Assembly: GCA_965277875.1 (NCBI GenBank)
Contig: CBDIDV010000002.1
Coordinates: forward strand, 3,286,001 to 3,350,000
Length of the DNA: 64,000 nucleotides
Source: CAWFQB01 sp965277875
Lineage (GTDB): Bacteria > Armatimonadota > Chthonomonadetes > Chthonomonadales > Chthonomonadaceae
Reading direction: 5' to 3'
The position numbers were made by a program, and so were the translations under genes. Shown piece after piece: positions 1 through 8,239 of this stretch; within the stretch, counting starts at the first letter, position 1; every line of letters starts with the position of its first letter. The notes under the pieces were generated by a model, which worked only from the letters and a program-made list of their open reading frames with translations, was not told the origin of the DNA and ran no database searches.

Positions 1-581
1 AGAGTGAATGTTTCGTTCAGACCGCCGAGGGCGCGATTAAGGCAGGCGCGGCTGTTGGCGTCGAGCAGGGCGGCATCAGAGGATTGCAGGCGCGGCAATA
101 GTCGGATAAGCGCGGTCTGCACCTGGGCATTGATGTCGTGTTCCTCAATGTCCAGCGACTCGGCCAGCGGGCCGACGGCGCGCAGGTCATCAATGGCGGT
201 CAACTCGCTTGCTGCCTTCTTGTGTGTTTTGGTGGCGGCCGCCACGCCCCAGAAGCCGCTGAACATATAAAAGTTCATCCACCAGTCGCCCACATCCCAA
301 TTGCCGGTACGCGCAACTCGCACACAATACCCCACGGCTATCAGAGTTATTACCACTCCGAACGCAGCCCACCCGATACGCGCGCTGCGCCGGGACTGCC
401 GCAGTTTGCGGGCCTCCGTCTGTACCGTGTTCAGCAGGGATTCGACGTACTCCTGATCCTGCCGGGTACGCTCCTGCTCCCGCGCCTGCGTCGGCGTATC
501 GGCAAACCACTGACCGACAGGCAGGAAGGAACTGTACAGCGCATTTGTCTGTGCTTTGTCTTCCTTAGTTTGCTGCAGCAT
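1..581 (-). CDS. Membrane protein with HEAT-like C-terminal part, 3' end cut by the window
   Basis: The reading frame runs from an ATG at 581 off the left edge without a stop (193 codons visible). A GGAGAA Shine-Dalgarno lies just upstream (595-600). The N-terminus (MLQQTKEDK) is soluble and charged. Two hydrophobic segments follow at about residues 70-89 and 100-116, then a helical region (GPLAESLDIEE to ALLDANSRACLNRAL). That region aligns by eye with residues following the membrane segments of the next gene (841-1854), so the two are tandem paralogues. No catalytic motif is seen. The function is unknown; a membrane-anchored scaffold is an inference. The C-terminus, where its paralogue has LLRPS motifs, is outside the window. 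Confidence 0.7.
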   Translation of the reverse strand, partial: MLQQTKEDKAQTNALYSSFLPVGQWFADTPTQAREQERTRQDQEYVESLLNTVQTEARKLRQSRRSARIGWAAFGVVITLIAVGYCVRVARTGNWDVGDWWMNFYMFSGFWGVAAATKTHKKAASELTAIDDLRAVGPLAESLDIEEHDINAQVQTALIRLLPRLQSSDAALLDANSRACLNRALGGLNETFT

Positions 582-840
582 CTGCTTTTGCCTTTTCTCC
601 AGCGTAGGTTCGGGTCAAACTTTGTGATTAGGACGCTGTATTACGTCGCTGTTCAGAATGTCTGAGGCAGGATTTCCGGTTTAGCTGCCCGAAGCGTGGT
701 TGGAAGCGCGGCGCCTCCGACTCCGGCACACTGTACGGCATCAAGAACTCTCGCCAAAAGCAGGACGCGCAAATTCACGGCGGGCTACCATGCGCGGATC
801 GCCATACGCTAAACTTTCAGGCTGAACGTACACGCCGCGT

Positions 841-1854
841 TTAAGCCGCGTCCGGTTTGCTGGCGCGCAGCATCTGTTCCGGCACGACTTCGATTTGTGA
901 ACTCGCGGGGCGCAGGAGAACATCGCCGGATGTAGTGTCTGCGCTGGACGGCCGGAGAAGCTGCTCGCTGGCGCGCTGCCCCTGAACGCGGCTTTGCAGG
1001 TAGAGAAGGCACTCGGCAGCGGCCTGCCGCACTTCGGCGGGAACAGTTCCCCCTTGCAGGCCGGGCAGGCCGCGTGACAGGCGTTCCACCGTGGCTAGTT
1101 CCTTCGCGCCGCCGGTCTGCTCGAATGCCTTGAGAATGGAAACGCGCAGATCCACTTCGCGGCGATATGCGGAGCGGGAAAAAAGCTCTGTAATGTCCCG
1201 ATGCCCGCTGGAGTTAGGAGAGATGGCGAGCAGGCGCAGCAGGCGCGCGCGGCGCGCATCCGTCAACAAGTCGGCATCGCTGGCCTTCAGGGTGGGAAGC
1301 AGGGGTATCAGGCCGCGCTTGGACAGGTTGCGAACCGGCGTGCTTTCCACATTCAGCGTATCCACGAGCGGGCCAATCAAGGCCGTGTCATGGTTCTTGC
1401 TCAGTTCTTGTGTCAGCGCGGTCTTGCGGCGGTATGAGCGTCGCGTAATCAGCGCAACTGTGACCATGCCAAATGTCACTGTACATATCATTGCAATCGT
1501 GGCGTCTATGCCGGAACCGGAGCCTGCCTCGGCAACAACGCGATGCGTAACCGCGAACATGGCGAGCGTAAACGCTGCCGTCCATACCAGCATAACGTAG
1601 TCGTCGCGCCGCTTCAGGCGAAGCTCCTGCTTGATAAGGGCGTTCAGCGCGGAAGCGGACGCCGTGACGTGTTCCTCTGCGCCTGTCTGCACTTCATGGA
1701 TTTCCGCAAGAGGTATTTCACTAAGAAGTGTTTCCGCAAGAAGCGTCGGCGCTTCACCGCCTATCGTCGCGGGCGTATGCGTCGGCGACGGCTCATGATC
1801 GGGCGGCAGCGTGAACTGCGGGGTCTGGGCTTCGGTGGTTTGCTGCTGAAGCAT
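841..1854 (-). CDS. Two-TM protein with helical repeats and C-terminal LLRP(S/A) motifs
   Basis: The start chosen is the ATG at 1854 (MLQQQTTEA), which has GGAGGAG 8 nt upstream and matches the N-terminus of the paralogue at 1-581. The protein is 337 residues. It has a Pro/Thr/Glu-rich N-terminus to about residue 80, two membrane segments (about 87-106 and 118-138), then amphipathic helical repeats that look HEAT/armadillo-like. The last 50 residues hold three copies of one short motif: QLLRPSS, VLLRPAS and QMLRASK. The same motif ends two proteins encoded at 10783-11498. No enzyme signature is visible. A membrane-tethered interaction scaffold is an inference from topology and the repeated tail motif. 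Confidence 0.7.
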   Translation of the reverse strand: MLQQQTTEAQTPQFTLPPDHEPSPTHTPATIGGEAPTLLAETLLSEIPLAEIHEVQTGAEEHVTASASALNALIKQELRLKRRDDYVMLVWTAAFTLAMFAVTHRVVAEAGSGSGIDATIAMICTVTFGMVTVALITRRSYRRKTALTQELSKNHDTALIGPLVDTLNVESTPVRNLSKRGLIPLLPTLKASDADLLTDARRARLLRLLAISPNSSGHRDITELFSRSAYRREVDLRVSILKAFEQTGGAKELATVERLSRGLPGLQGGTVPAEVRQAAAECLLYLQSRVQGQRASEQLLRPSSADTTSGDVLLRPASSQIEVVPEQMLRASKPDAA

Positions 1855-1895
1855 GGCGGCGGCTCCTCCGGCGTAAATCACAAGTGAGGCACGTT

Positions 1896-1954
1896 GAATT
1901 ACAACAACACACAGCAAGTTGCAACAAAACGTAACGAATTACAATGAATTACAA
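1896..1954. repeat. Three 9-bp direct repeats (gaattacaa) upstream of the 841-1854 gene
   Basis: GAATTACAA occurs at 1896-1904, 1936-1944 and 1946-1954, all in the same orientation. The last two are spaced 10 bp, one helical turn. The AT-rich block sits in the gap between the minus-strand gene starting at 1854 and the 3' end of selA at 2019. It is therefore placed as the promoter or operator region of the 1854 gene. No clear -35/-10 pair was identified. Confidence 0.45.
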
Positions 1955-2018
1955 TTAATCACTATAAAGCGGCTGAAAGTCGCCCGCGCTGAACGGCGGT
2001 GCAGGACACAGGGCATGA

Positions 2019-3818
2019 TTACGAAAGCAGCGAACGGGCCGCTTCGACGATATGGGTAATTTCGTCGGGTTCGAGGGTGCGCGGGTCGAACAGAATGGCC
2101 CCCTCCTTGATGCGGGCGAACACAGCGGGCGTGTGCAGGCGCAGCAGGCGGGCGATGCCGTCCACATCCATGCCGCCCGGCATATTCGCTGCACCTTTCA
2201 CTACATTCGCCCCGCCTGCCACGTTTCGCGCCAGGCGCAGCCTGACGCACACGGTAGGCAGGTCTTCCCCCGGCAGGCTGCCCCCGCCTACCTGCGAGCG
2301 TTCACTGACCAGATCAATCGTAAACAGGTCGTCGGGCAGGATGGCGCGCAATTTGGCCCGCAGTTTCTGGGCCATGCGCCTGATCTCCGGCTCGGTACGA
2401 CGCAGGTAGCGCAATGTAGGAATGGCCTGCATCGCCTGTTCGGGGTCGCGATACAGACGCAGCGTGGCTTCCAGGGCGGCGAGCGTGAACTTGTCCACGC
2501 GCAGGGCGCGGGCGAGCGGATGGGCGACGATGCAGTCTATGATTTCTTTGCGCCCCAGCAATAAACCGGCCTGCGGCCCGCCCAGCAGTTTGTCGCCGCT
2601 CGCCATGATCAGGTCGCTGCCCGCCCGGACGCTGTCGCGCAGCGTGCCTTTCATCGTGGGCAGGCTGTCGGCCAATCCCAGGATGTCGGGGCCGAGCAGG
2701 GCGCCGCTGCCCTGATCGTCCAGAACGGGAATGTTACGCGCCCGTCCCAGCGCGGCCAGTTCGCTTGTGGGCGCGGCCTCGGTAAAGCCGATAAGCGCGA
2801 AATTCGACGGCGAACAGCGCAGTATCAGGCCCGTTCGCTCCGTGATGGCGGCTTCATAGTCCGAAGTGCGCGTTCGGTTCGTGGTTCCCACCTCGACAAG
2901 CGTTGCCCCGCTCGCCCGGATGATGTCGGGCATTCGGAACGCGCCGCCGATCTCGACCAGTTCGCCCCGCGAGATAATCACCTCGCGCCCTGCGGCCAGG
3001 GCGTTGACGGCCAGGAACACGGCCCCGGCGCAGTTGTTGACGACCGCAGCATCCTCGGCCCCCGTAAGTTCGCACAGCAGGCCGCGCACATGGTCGCGGC
3101 GTGACCCGCGCCGCCCGGTCTCGCGCTCGATCTCTACGATGGCATGTCCGGACGCCACATTGACAAGCGCGTCACGGGCTGCATCCGCCAGCCGCGCCCG
3201 TCCCAGGCCCGTATGCAGCACGATGCCCGTAGCGTTGACGGCATGGGCCAGCGTGGGCGCGTGACGGCGCAGCGCCTCGCGGGCGACGAGGGCGGCAAGT
3301 TCGGCAAGTTCGGCGTCGTCCGGCAGTACGTTCGCGGCAGGGTCGGCGGCACTGGCTGCCGGGTTCGCCCCACCGTTGCGTTTGGTGTCCGGCACAGGAA
3401 TAGCGGCGAGCAGCGCTCGCCGCGCCTGCTCCAAAACGACGCGGGCCGAGATGGTCAGCAGGGCCGGGGAAACCACACCCGCAATGTCCTGCACGGCGGG
3501 CTGGGCGAGCAGGCGCGTTACGGACGGCATCTGCCTTAACAGGCGAGCCGTGTCGGGCGAGGGCTTCGCCTTATCGGCTGCCTTTTCAAGAGCAACGTTT
3601 TCAAGAGCAACGTTTTCAAGCGCGACATCTTCTAAAGAGACGCTGTCAGCGGGCGCATCCGCCGAAATATTTTTTATTTTGGATTTCACGTATTCATTAT
3701 GACGGATAGAACGGGTTTGCAGAGCATTGCCTTTCCTGTCAGGCGATCCATTCTGACAAATCGAAGAGGGGAGGGAACCTGCCGCCGAGAATATTATAGT
3801 CAGGACTTTCGCTTGCAA
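2019..3818 (-). CDS. selA: L-seryl-tRNA(Sec) selenium transferase
   Basis: SelA converts Ser-tRNA(Sec) to Sec-tRNA(Sec) with selenophosphate, using PLP. The frame contains NATGIVLHTGLGRA, ISRGELVEIGGAFR, GTTNRT and the PLP lysine in SGDKLLGGPQAG (about residue 410 of the longest frame), all as in E. coli SelA. The longest frame (599 residues) starts at a TTG without a good Shine-Dalgarno, and SelA is normally about 460 residues. The true start is therefore probably internal: the GTG at 3689, or even the Met of MPSVTRLL at about residue 97. The N-terminal extension contains a 15-bp tandem repeat (3583-3627) encoding DVALENVALENVALE. No selB, selD or tRNA-Sec is present in the window. Confidence 0.93.
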   Translation of the reverse strand: MQAKVLTIIFSAAGSLPSSICQNGSPDRKGNALQTRSIRHNEYVKSKIKNISADAPADSVSLEDVALENVALENVALEKAADKAKPSPDTARLLRQMPSVTRLLAQPAVQDIAGVVSPALLTISARVVLEQARRALLAAIPVPDTKRNGGANPAASAADPAANVLPDDAELAELAALVAREALRRHAPTLAHAVNATGIVLHTGLGRARLADAARDALVNVASGHAIVEIERETGRRGSRRDHVRGLLCELTGAEDAAVVNNCAGAVFLAVNALAAGREVIISRGELVEIGGAFRMPDIIRASGATLVEVGTTNRTRTSDYEAAITERTGLILRCSPSNFALIGFTEAAPTSELAALGRARNIPVLDDQGSGALLGPDILGLADSLPTMKGTLRDSVRAGSDLIMASGDKLLGGPQAGLLLGRKEIIDCIVAHPLARALRVDKFTLAALEATLRLYRDPEQAMQAIPTLRYLRRTEPEIRRMAQKLRAKLRAILPDDLFTIDLVSERSQVGGGSLPGEDLPTVCVRLRLARNVAGGANVVKGAANMPGGMDVDGIARLLRLHTPAVFARIKEGAILFDPRTLEPDEITHIVEAARSLLS

Positions 3819-3852
3819 GATGGAGATTTTGGCGGTTTACCGCCATTTCAGG

Positions 3853-6663
3853 CTATTTGCGATCTCGAAGCAAGCGTTCAACAGGAGGGGCTTCGGGCTG
3901 TTTTGCTGCTGCGGGCCTGCCACGCAGCGGCGAATCGTTCCGCGCGCTTGTGGGCGTGAACCCACGCAGGCGCAGGGCATTGGTTACAACAGAGACACTG
4001 CTCAGGGCCATTGCTAAGGACGCGATCATCGGCGATAGCAGCCAGCCCGTGAATGGGAACAGGACGCCCGCGGCGAGCGGAATGCCCAGCGTGTTGTAGC
4101 CGAACGCGAAGCCCAGGTTCTGCCGAATGTTTCGCATCGTTGCCCGCGACAGTTCGACGGCGTCGGCCACGCCGTTCAGGTCGCCGCGCATCAGGACGAC
4201 ATCGCCGGCCTCTATTGCCACATCCGTTCCCGTGCCGATAGCCATACCCACATCGGCTTGCGCGAGCGCGGGCGCGTCGTTGATGCCATCTCCTACCATT
4301 GCCACGACTCGTCCCGCCCCTTGCAGGCGCTTGATTTCGTCCGCCTTCTGCGCGGGCAGCACTTCGGGCAGGATTTGCTCTATACCCACCTGCCGGGCTA
4401 CGGCGTCGGCTGTGCGCCGGTTGTCACCCGTCAGCATCACGACCTGAATACCCATCGCGCGCAGGCGGGCAATGGCGGCCGGGGTTGTCGCCTTGATCGG
4501 GTCGGCCACGGCAAGTACGCCCGCCGCCCTGCCGTCCACAGCCACGAGTACGGGCGTTTTGCCCTCGCCCGACAGCCGCGCCATGTCCGCCTCGAACGCA
4601 GCCGCGTCTATGTTGACCTCACGCAGCAGGGCAGCATTGCCGAGCAGGATGCCGTGGCCTTCGACACGCGCCCGCGCGCCGCGCCCGGCAAGCGCCTCGA
4701 ACTGCACGGCATCTGAGAGCGCGATACGACGCGCCTGCGCGTCTGCGACAATGGCGCTCGCCAGGGGATGCTCGCTGTGCCGTTCCAGCGAAGCCGCCAG
4801 CCGCAGCAGGTCAGCCTCGGCCCACATGGGCGCGGTGAGTATGTCGGTCAGGGCGGGCCTGCCCTCCGTGATCGTGCCGGTCTTGTCCAGTACGACGGTC
4901 TGTACCCGATGCACCGATTCAAGCGCCGCGGCATCTTTTATCAGGACGCCCATTTGCGCGCCCCGGCCCGTTCCCACCATGATCGCCGTGGGAGTTGCCA
5001 GGCCCAGGGCGCACGGACACGCGATAATCAGCACGGCGACAAAGGCCAGCAGGGCGTGTAAAAACCTCGGCTCCGGCCCCAGGATGTACCAGCCCATAAA
5101 CGTCACAACGGCAAGCATCAGGACAACGGGAACGAAATACCCCGTAATCACATCGGCCAGTCGCTGGATGGGCGCGCGGCTGCCCTGCGCCTGCTCCACA
5201 AGGCGCACGATCTGCGCCAGCGCAGTATCGCTGCCGACGCGCCTGGCTTCCATCGTGAACGCGCCGCGCTGATTGAGCGTCGCGCCCGTGACGCTCGCGC
5301 CTGCTTTCTTCTCGACGGGCAGGCTCTCGCCCGTCAGCATACTTTCGTCCACCCACGATTGCCCGGACACGACGACGCCATCCACAGGCACTTTCTCGCC
5401 GGGGCGCACCAGCAGGCTGTCCCCGACATGCACATCCGAAAGCGGCACATCCATTTCCTGTCCGCCGCGCATCACGCGCGCCGTCTTGGGCTGCAAGCCG
5501 ATCAGGGCGGCGATGGCGGTTCCCACGCCGCGCTTTGCCCGCGCTTCCAGCAACCGGCCCATAAGGATCAGGGTCACGATGACCGCTGCCGTTTCGTAGT
5601 ACACGCCGCCGGTCATCGCGTTCAGTCCGCGCGCCGCAAAGAAGCCGGGCGCAACGGTCACGGCAAGCGAATACAGGTAGGCCGAAGACGTGCCGACCAC
5701 GATCAGCGTATTCATATCACTCGCCCGCTGCCTTAGCGCAGCCCACGCTCCCCGGAAGAACCCGCTCCCCGCCCAGAACAGAACGGGAGTCGTCAGCAGC
5801 AACTGCGCCACATTCCACCACCCAACCATCGTCCAGCGCATCGGGATCAAGCCGACATGCGGCCCCATACCCATCACAAGGACAGGCAGCGTCAGCGCCA
5901 GCGAAATAAGGAAGCGGCGCATCAATTCCTGCGCTTCGCTGCGCCTGTCGGCAGGCGGCTGCTGCGCGCCCTCCGCCGGGGGCGCAAAATGGTTTAGGTG
6001 CGCCAGGCTCGCGTCGAACCCGGCAACGTCCACGGCGGCAATCATATCGTGGGGCGTGGCCTGTGCCGCATCGAACGTGACGGCGGCGCGTTCAGCCAGC
6101 AGGTTCACGGTCGCGTCCTGAACGCCCGGAACTCGCGTGAGCGCCTTTTCCACCCGCCCTACACACGCCGCGCAGTGCATCCCCGTAATCGTCAGGTCGC
6201 AGCGTTCCAGGGACGGCTGCGCGGGATTTAAGGGAGCGGCGGCAACGAGCGTTTCTGCCGTGACGCCATTTGATGTGGCGGGCTGCGCGGCGGGCGTGAC
6301 GAGGATTTGACCTCGGTACATGTTCATGCCACAGGCAAACGCATACGTGCCGGGCTTGTCGGGCGTGAACTCTATCGTGGTGGTCTGGAAGGCGGGCAGT
6401 TCGCGGTTGATCTGGAAATCCGGGAACACGACCCGCTCCGAGCAGCCCACCGTCTCCTGCCGGTCGAACTTCAATCGCACCGGAATCCCGGCCTGCACCT
6501 GAATATGATCCGGCTGGTACGTGCCTTCCACTGTGATCGTGATTTCCTGAACCCCGGCCTTTGTCGCGGCGCGTTTGCCCTCCTTCGGCCCAAAGAAGAA
6601 CCACGCCAAAAACGCGATCAGACTCGCGCCGCCTATCAAAACCGCCACTGTGTCTCCGGTCAT
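3853..6663 (-). CDS. copA: Cu(+)-exporting P1B-type ATPase with N-terminal membrane-anchored cupredoxin domain
   Basis: The protein (936 residues) has an N-terminal membrane anchor (residues 5-24) and a cupredoxin-like domain with putative ligands C74 and the CGM cluster at 111-113. A heavy-metal-associated domain with CAAC (164-167) follows, then the ATPase core. Core motifs are TGES (444-447), CPC (549-551), DKTGT with phosphorylated D593, the SEHPLA HP motif and GDGINDAPAL. YN and MALSS motifs of the last helices fit Cu+ transporters (P1B-1). The ATG at 6663 has AAGGTGG upstream. csoR lies directly upstream on the same strand, so copper-induced expression is expected. The fused cupredoxin is an unusual addition that may hand copper to or from the pump. 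Confidence 0.95.
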   Translation of the reverse strand: MTGDTVAVLIGGASLIAFLAWFFFGPKEGKRAATKAGVQEITITVEGTYQPDHIQVQAGIPVRLKFDRQETVGCSERVVFPDFQINRELPAFQTTTIEFTPDKPGTYAFACGMNMYRGQILVTPAAQPATSNGVTAETLVAAAPLNPAQPSLERCDLTITGMHCAACVGRVEKALTRVPGVQDATVNLLAERAAVTFDAAQATPHDMIAAVDVAGFDASLAHLNHFAPPAEGAQQPPADRRSEAQELMRRFLISLALTLPVLVMGMGPHVGLIPMRWTMVGWWNVAQLLLTTPVLFWAGSGFFRGAWAALRQRASDMNTLIVVGTSSAYLYSLAVTVAPGFFAARGLNAMTGGVYYETAAVIVTLILMGRLLEARAKRGVGTAIAALIGLQPKTARVMRGGQEMDVPLSDVHVGDSLLVRPGEKVPVDGVVVSGQSWVDESMLTGESLPVEKKAGASVTGATLNQRGAFTMEARRVGSDTALAQIVRLVEQAQGSRAPIQRLADVITGYFVPVVLMLAVVTFMGWYILGPEPRFLHALLAFVAVLIIACPCALGLATPTAIMVGTGRGAQMGVLIKDAAALESVHRVQTVVLDKTGTITEGRPALTDILTAPMWAEADLLRLAASLERHSEHPLASAIVADAQARRIALSDAVQFEALAGRGARARVEGHGILLGNAALLREVNIDAAAFEADMARLSGEGKTPVLVAVDGRAAGVLAVADPIKATTPAAIARLRAMGIQVVMLTGDNRRTADAVARQVGIEQILPEVLPAQKADEIKRLQGAGRVVAMVGDGINDAPALAQADVGMAIGTGTDVAIEAGDVVLMRGDLNGVADAVELSRATMRNIRQNLGFAFGYNTLGIPLAAGVLFPFTGWLLSPMIASLAMALSSVSVVTNALRLRGFTPTSARNDSPLRGRPAAAKQPEAPPVERLLRDRK

Positions 6664-6699
6664 CTCTCACCCACCTTTACACACCCTGCCGGCGCAGGG

Positions 6700-6981
6700 C
6701 TACTTCGCAAACTTGTAGATCAAGTCCATCATTTCCTGATATGTCTTCTCCGCTCTTGCTTCGTCGCCGTCGCGCAGCGCGTCCGTGACGCAGTGCTGCA
6801 AATGGTTTCGCATCAGGATTTTGCCCACGCCGCGCAGCGCCTCGTGAACCGACGACACCTGCGTCATCACGTCCACGCAGTACGTGTCCTCCTCGACCAT
6901 CCGCTTGATGCCTTTGATCTGGCCTTCTATGCGGTTCAGGCGGCGCAGCGCATCTTCTTTCGGCTCATTTTGTATCGCCAT
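6700..6981 (-). CDS. csoR: Copper-sensing transcriptional repressor CsoR
   Basis: DUF156/CsoR-family four-helix repressor that releases DNA on Cu(I) binding. The start chosen is the ATG at 6981 (MAIQNEPKED) behind AGGAAGGG; this gives 93 residues, the usual family length. The three Cu ligands of the family are present as C35 (TYC), H60 (RNH) and C64 (QHC), separating it from RcnR and FrmR. It is the first gene of an operon with copA, 36 bp downstream. A near-perfect CsoR-type palindrome lies 28 bp upstream of the start (7009-7025), indicating autoregulation. Confidence 0.93.
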   Translation of the reverse strand: MAIQNEPKEDALRRLNRIEGQIKGIKRMVEEDTYCVDVMTQVSSVHEALRGVGKILMRNHLQHCVTDALRDGDEARAEKTYQEMMDLIYKFAK

Positions 6982-7008
6982 ATACACCCTTCCTGTAAAC
7001 ATTCGCAT

Positions 7009-7025
7009 GTACCCCCTGGGGGTAT
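7009..7025. promoter_or_regulatory. CsoR operator palindrome
   Basis: TACCCCCTGGGGGTA (7010-7024) is a palindrome matching known CsoR operators, which have a GTAT/TAC-flanked G/C-tract dyad. It lies just upstream of the csoR-copA operon. A TTATAC hexamer overlaps its edge on the minus strand, so bound CsoR would block the promoter. The match to the operator class is established knowledge; binding here is inferred. Confidence 0.8.
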
Positions 7026-7209
7026 AACACACCTAAATAGACGCATAGTGGCAAAGCGAAGTTCCACTGGTTCTACCGATGGTAGAAAATAGAGCGCAGA
7101 GCCACGTTCGATTCGCGTATCATGCAGTTCAGACAAGCAGCCACGCTAAAAGGCGCGGGGTGGAGATCTCTTCCACCCGCGCCTTTTGTAGATGCCGCGT
7201 TCATAACGC

Positions 7210-7506
7210 CTACATCTTTTCGTATTTGCCCATCTTCGCGTTAGTTGCGTACTTGGCGGGGGCTTTGTCGAACTTCGGCTTGCACATGGCGCAGCAGAAA
7301 TGATATGTCTTCCCCTTATAAGCTGTGTGGCCTACGGAGTCCTTCACGGACGCGATCTTGTCGCCTGTGACGGGGCAGATCAGCGCGGTCTTTGCGGCCT
7401 TCGTGTCTGGCTTGGCTGTCTTCGGCGCTTTGTCCTGGCCCGGAGCCGCAAACGCCGCGCCCGCGATAACGGTCAACGCTGAGAGTGTGAGAATTGAAGT
7501 TTTCAT
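7210..7506 (-). CDS. Secreted small YHS-type metal-binding protein
   Basis: The 98-residue protein starts at the ATG at 7506 behind AAGGAC. It has a signal peptide ending near AFA-AP (residue 21), a Lys/Ala-rich linker, and a YHS-like domain. The domain carries CPVTG (C44), TYHFCCAMC (C71, C72, C75) and FDKAPAKYA. This cysteine pattern is that of small heavy-metal-binding domains. Its position between copA-csoR and a BlaI/CopY repressor suggests a periplasmic or exported copper-binding protein. That role is inferred from context only. Confidence 0.8.
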   Translation of the reverse strand: MKTSILTLSALTVIAGAAFAAPGQDKAPKTAKPDTKAAKTALICPVTGDKIASVKDSVGHTAYKGKTYHFCCAMCKPKFDKAPAKYATNAKMGKYEKM

Positions 7507-7585
7507 GTCGTGTCCTTTTTGTCCTTCTGAGGCGTTCGCCCCTCCTACTGTCAATAGAACAGAGTATCCCGTTCTTTGTGACATC

Positions 7586-8074
7586 TTACGCGCCCGCATT
7601 CGGCACGGACTCGACGCCTTCTGCGCGACTCGTTGGCGCTTTCTCCTCCTCCGTTTTGCGGCGTTGGAGTTCTTCTACGCGCCGGGTCAATATGGTCAGA
7701 TCGGCGTCGGAGTCCCCGATCTGCGAAAAGTAGGTCGCCACGGCTTTTGGAAAACGCGCGATGAGGCCGTCAAGTACGCCCGAAACGATGCGCGTTTCCA
7801 ACTCCGCCTCGGTTATGGCGGCGAAGTAGCGGTACGCCTTGCCTTCCTTGTCCCGGCGCACGATGCCCTTGTTCAGCAGCCGATCCAGGGTCGTCAGCAC
7901 CGTAGTTATGGCAGTGGCCTGTTCTTTGCCCAATGTCTGTTGCAGATCGGCGGCAAGACAGCCCGACTCCCCACAGCCCCACACCTCCCGCATGATCGCC
8001 GTTTCCAACTCACCCAGCGGCCCGCTCACGCCGGTACGTTCGGGCCGAAATCTCTGCCGCGCTTTGTTGGTCAC
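7586..8074 (-). CDS. BlaI/MecI/CopY-family transcriptional repressor
   Basis: Winged-helix repressor of 162 residues starting at a GTG (8074) behind GCGGGG. LGELETAIMREVW, a recognition-helix region TAITTVLTTLDRLLNKG, and KAYRYFAAITEAE are typical of the Penicillinase_R family. The family dimerises through its C-terminus and is normally inactivated by a membrane protease (BlaR1) or by copper (CopY). No BlaR1-like gene adjoins it. The secreted YHS protein lies 79 bp downstream on the same strand, so a metal-linked regulon is plausible but not shown. Confidence 0.88.
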   Translation of the reverse strand: MTNKARQRFRPERTGVSGPLGELETAIMREVWGCGESGCLAADLQQTLGKEQATAITTVLTTLDRLLNKGIVRRDKEGKAYRYFAAITEAELETRIVSGVLDGLIARFPKAVATYFSQIGDSDADLTILTRRVEELQRRKTEEEKAPTSRAEGVESVPNAGA

Positions 8075-8239
8075 TTGTTTCCCCGCATTGCCTTAAATAC
8101 GATTTTCCATACGCAAGTTTACCACAGACGGTTCTATCGCCCATAGAAACGCCTCGCGGCATACAGTATACTGATGCTCTCTGCGACAGATAAACGAATG
8201 CCGCGTATGTGAACAAGAGGTCGGCAAACAGGAGAAACT

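Noticed and set aside
138..665. Open frame on the + strand at the left end
   Set aside because: The minus strand encodes a paralogue of the adjacent gene with a Shine-Dalgarno; the + frame has no supporting feature.
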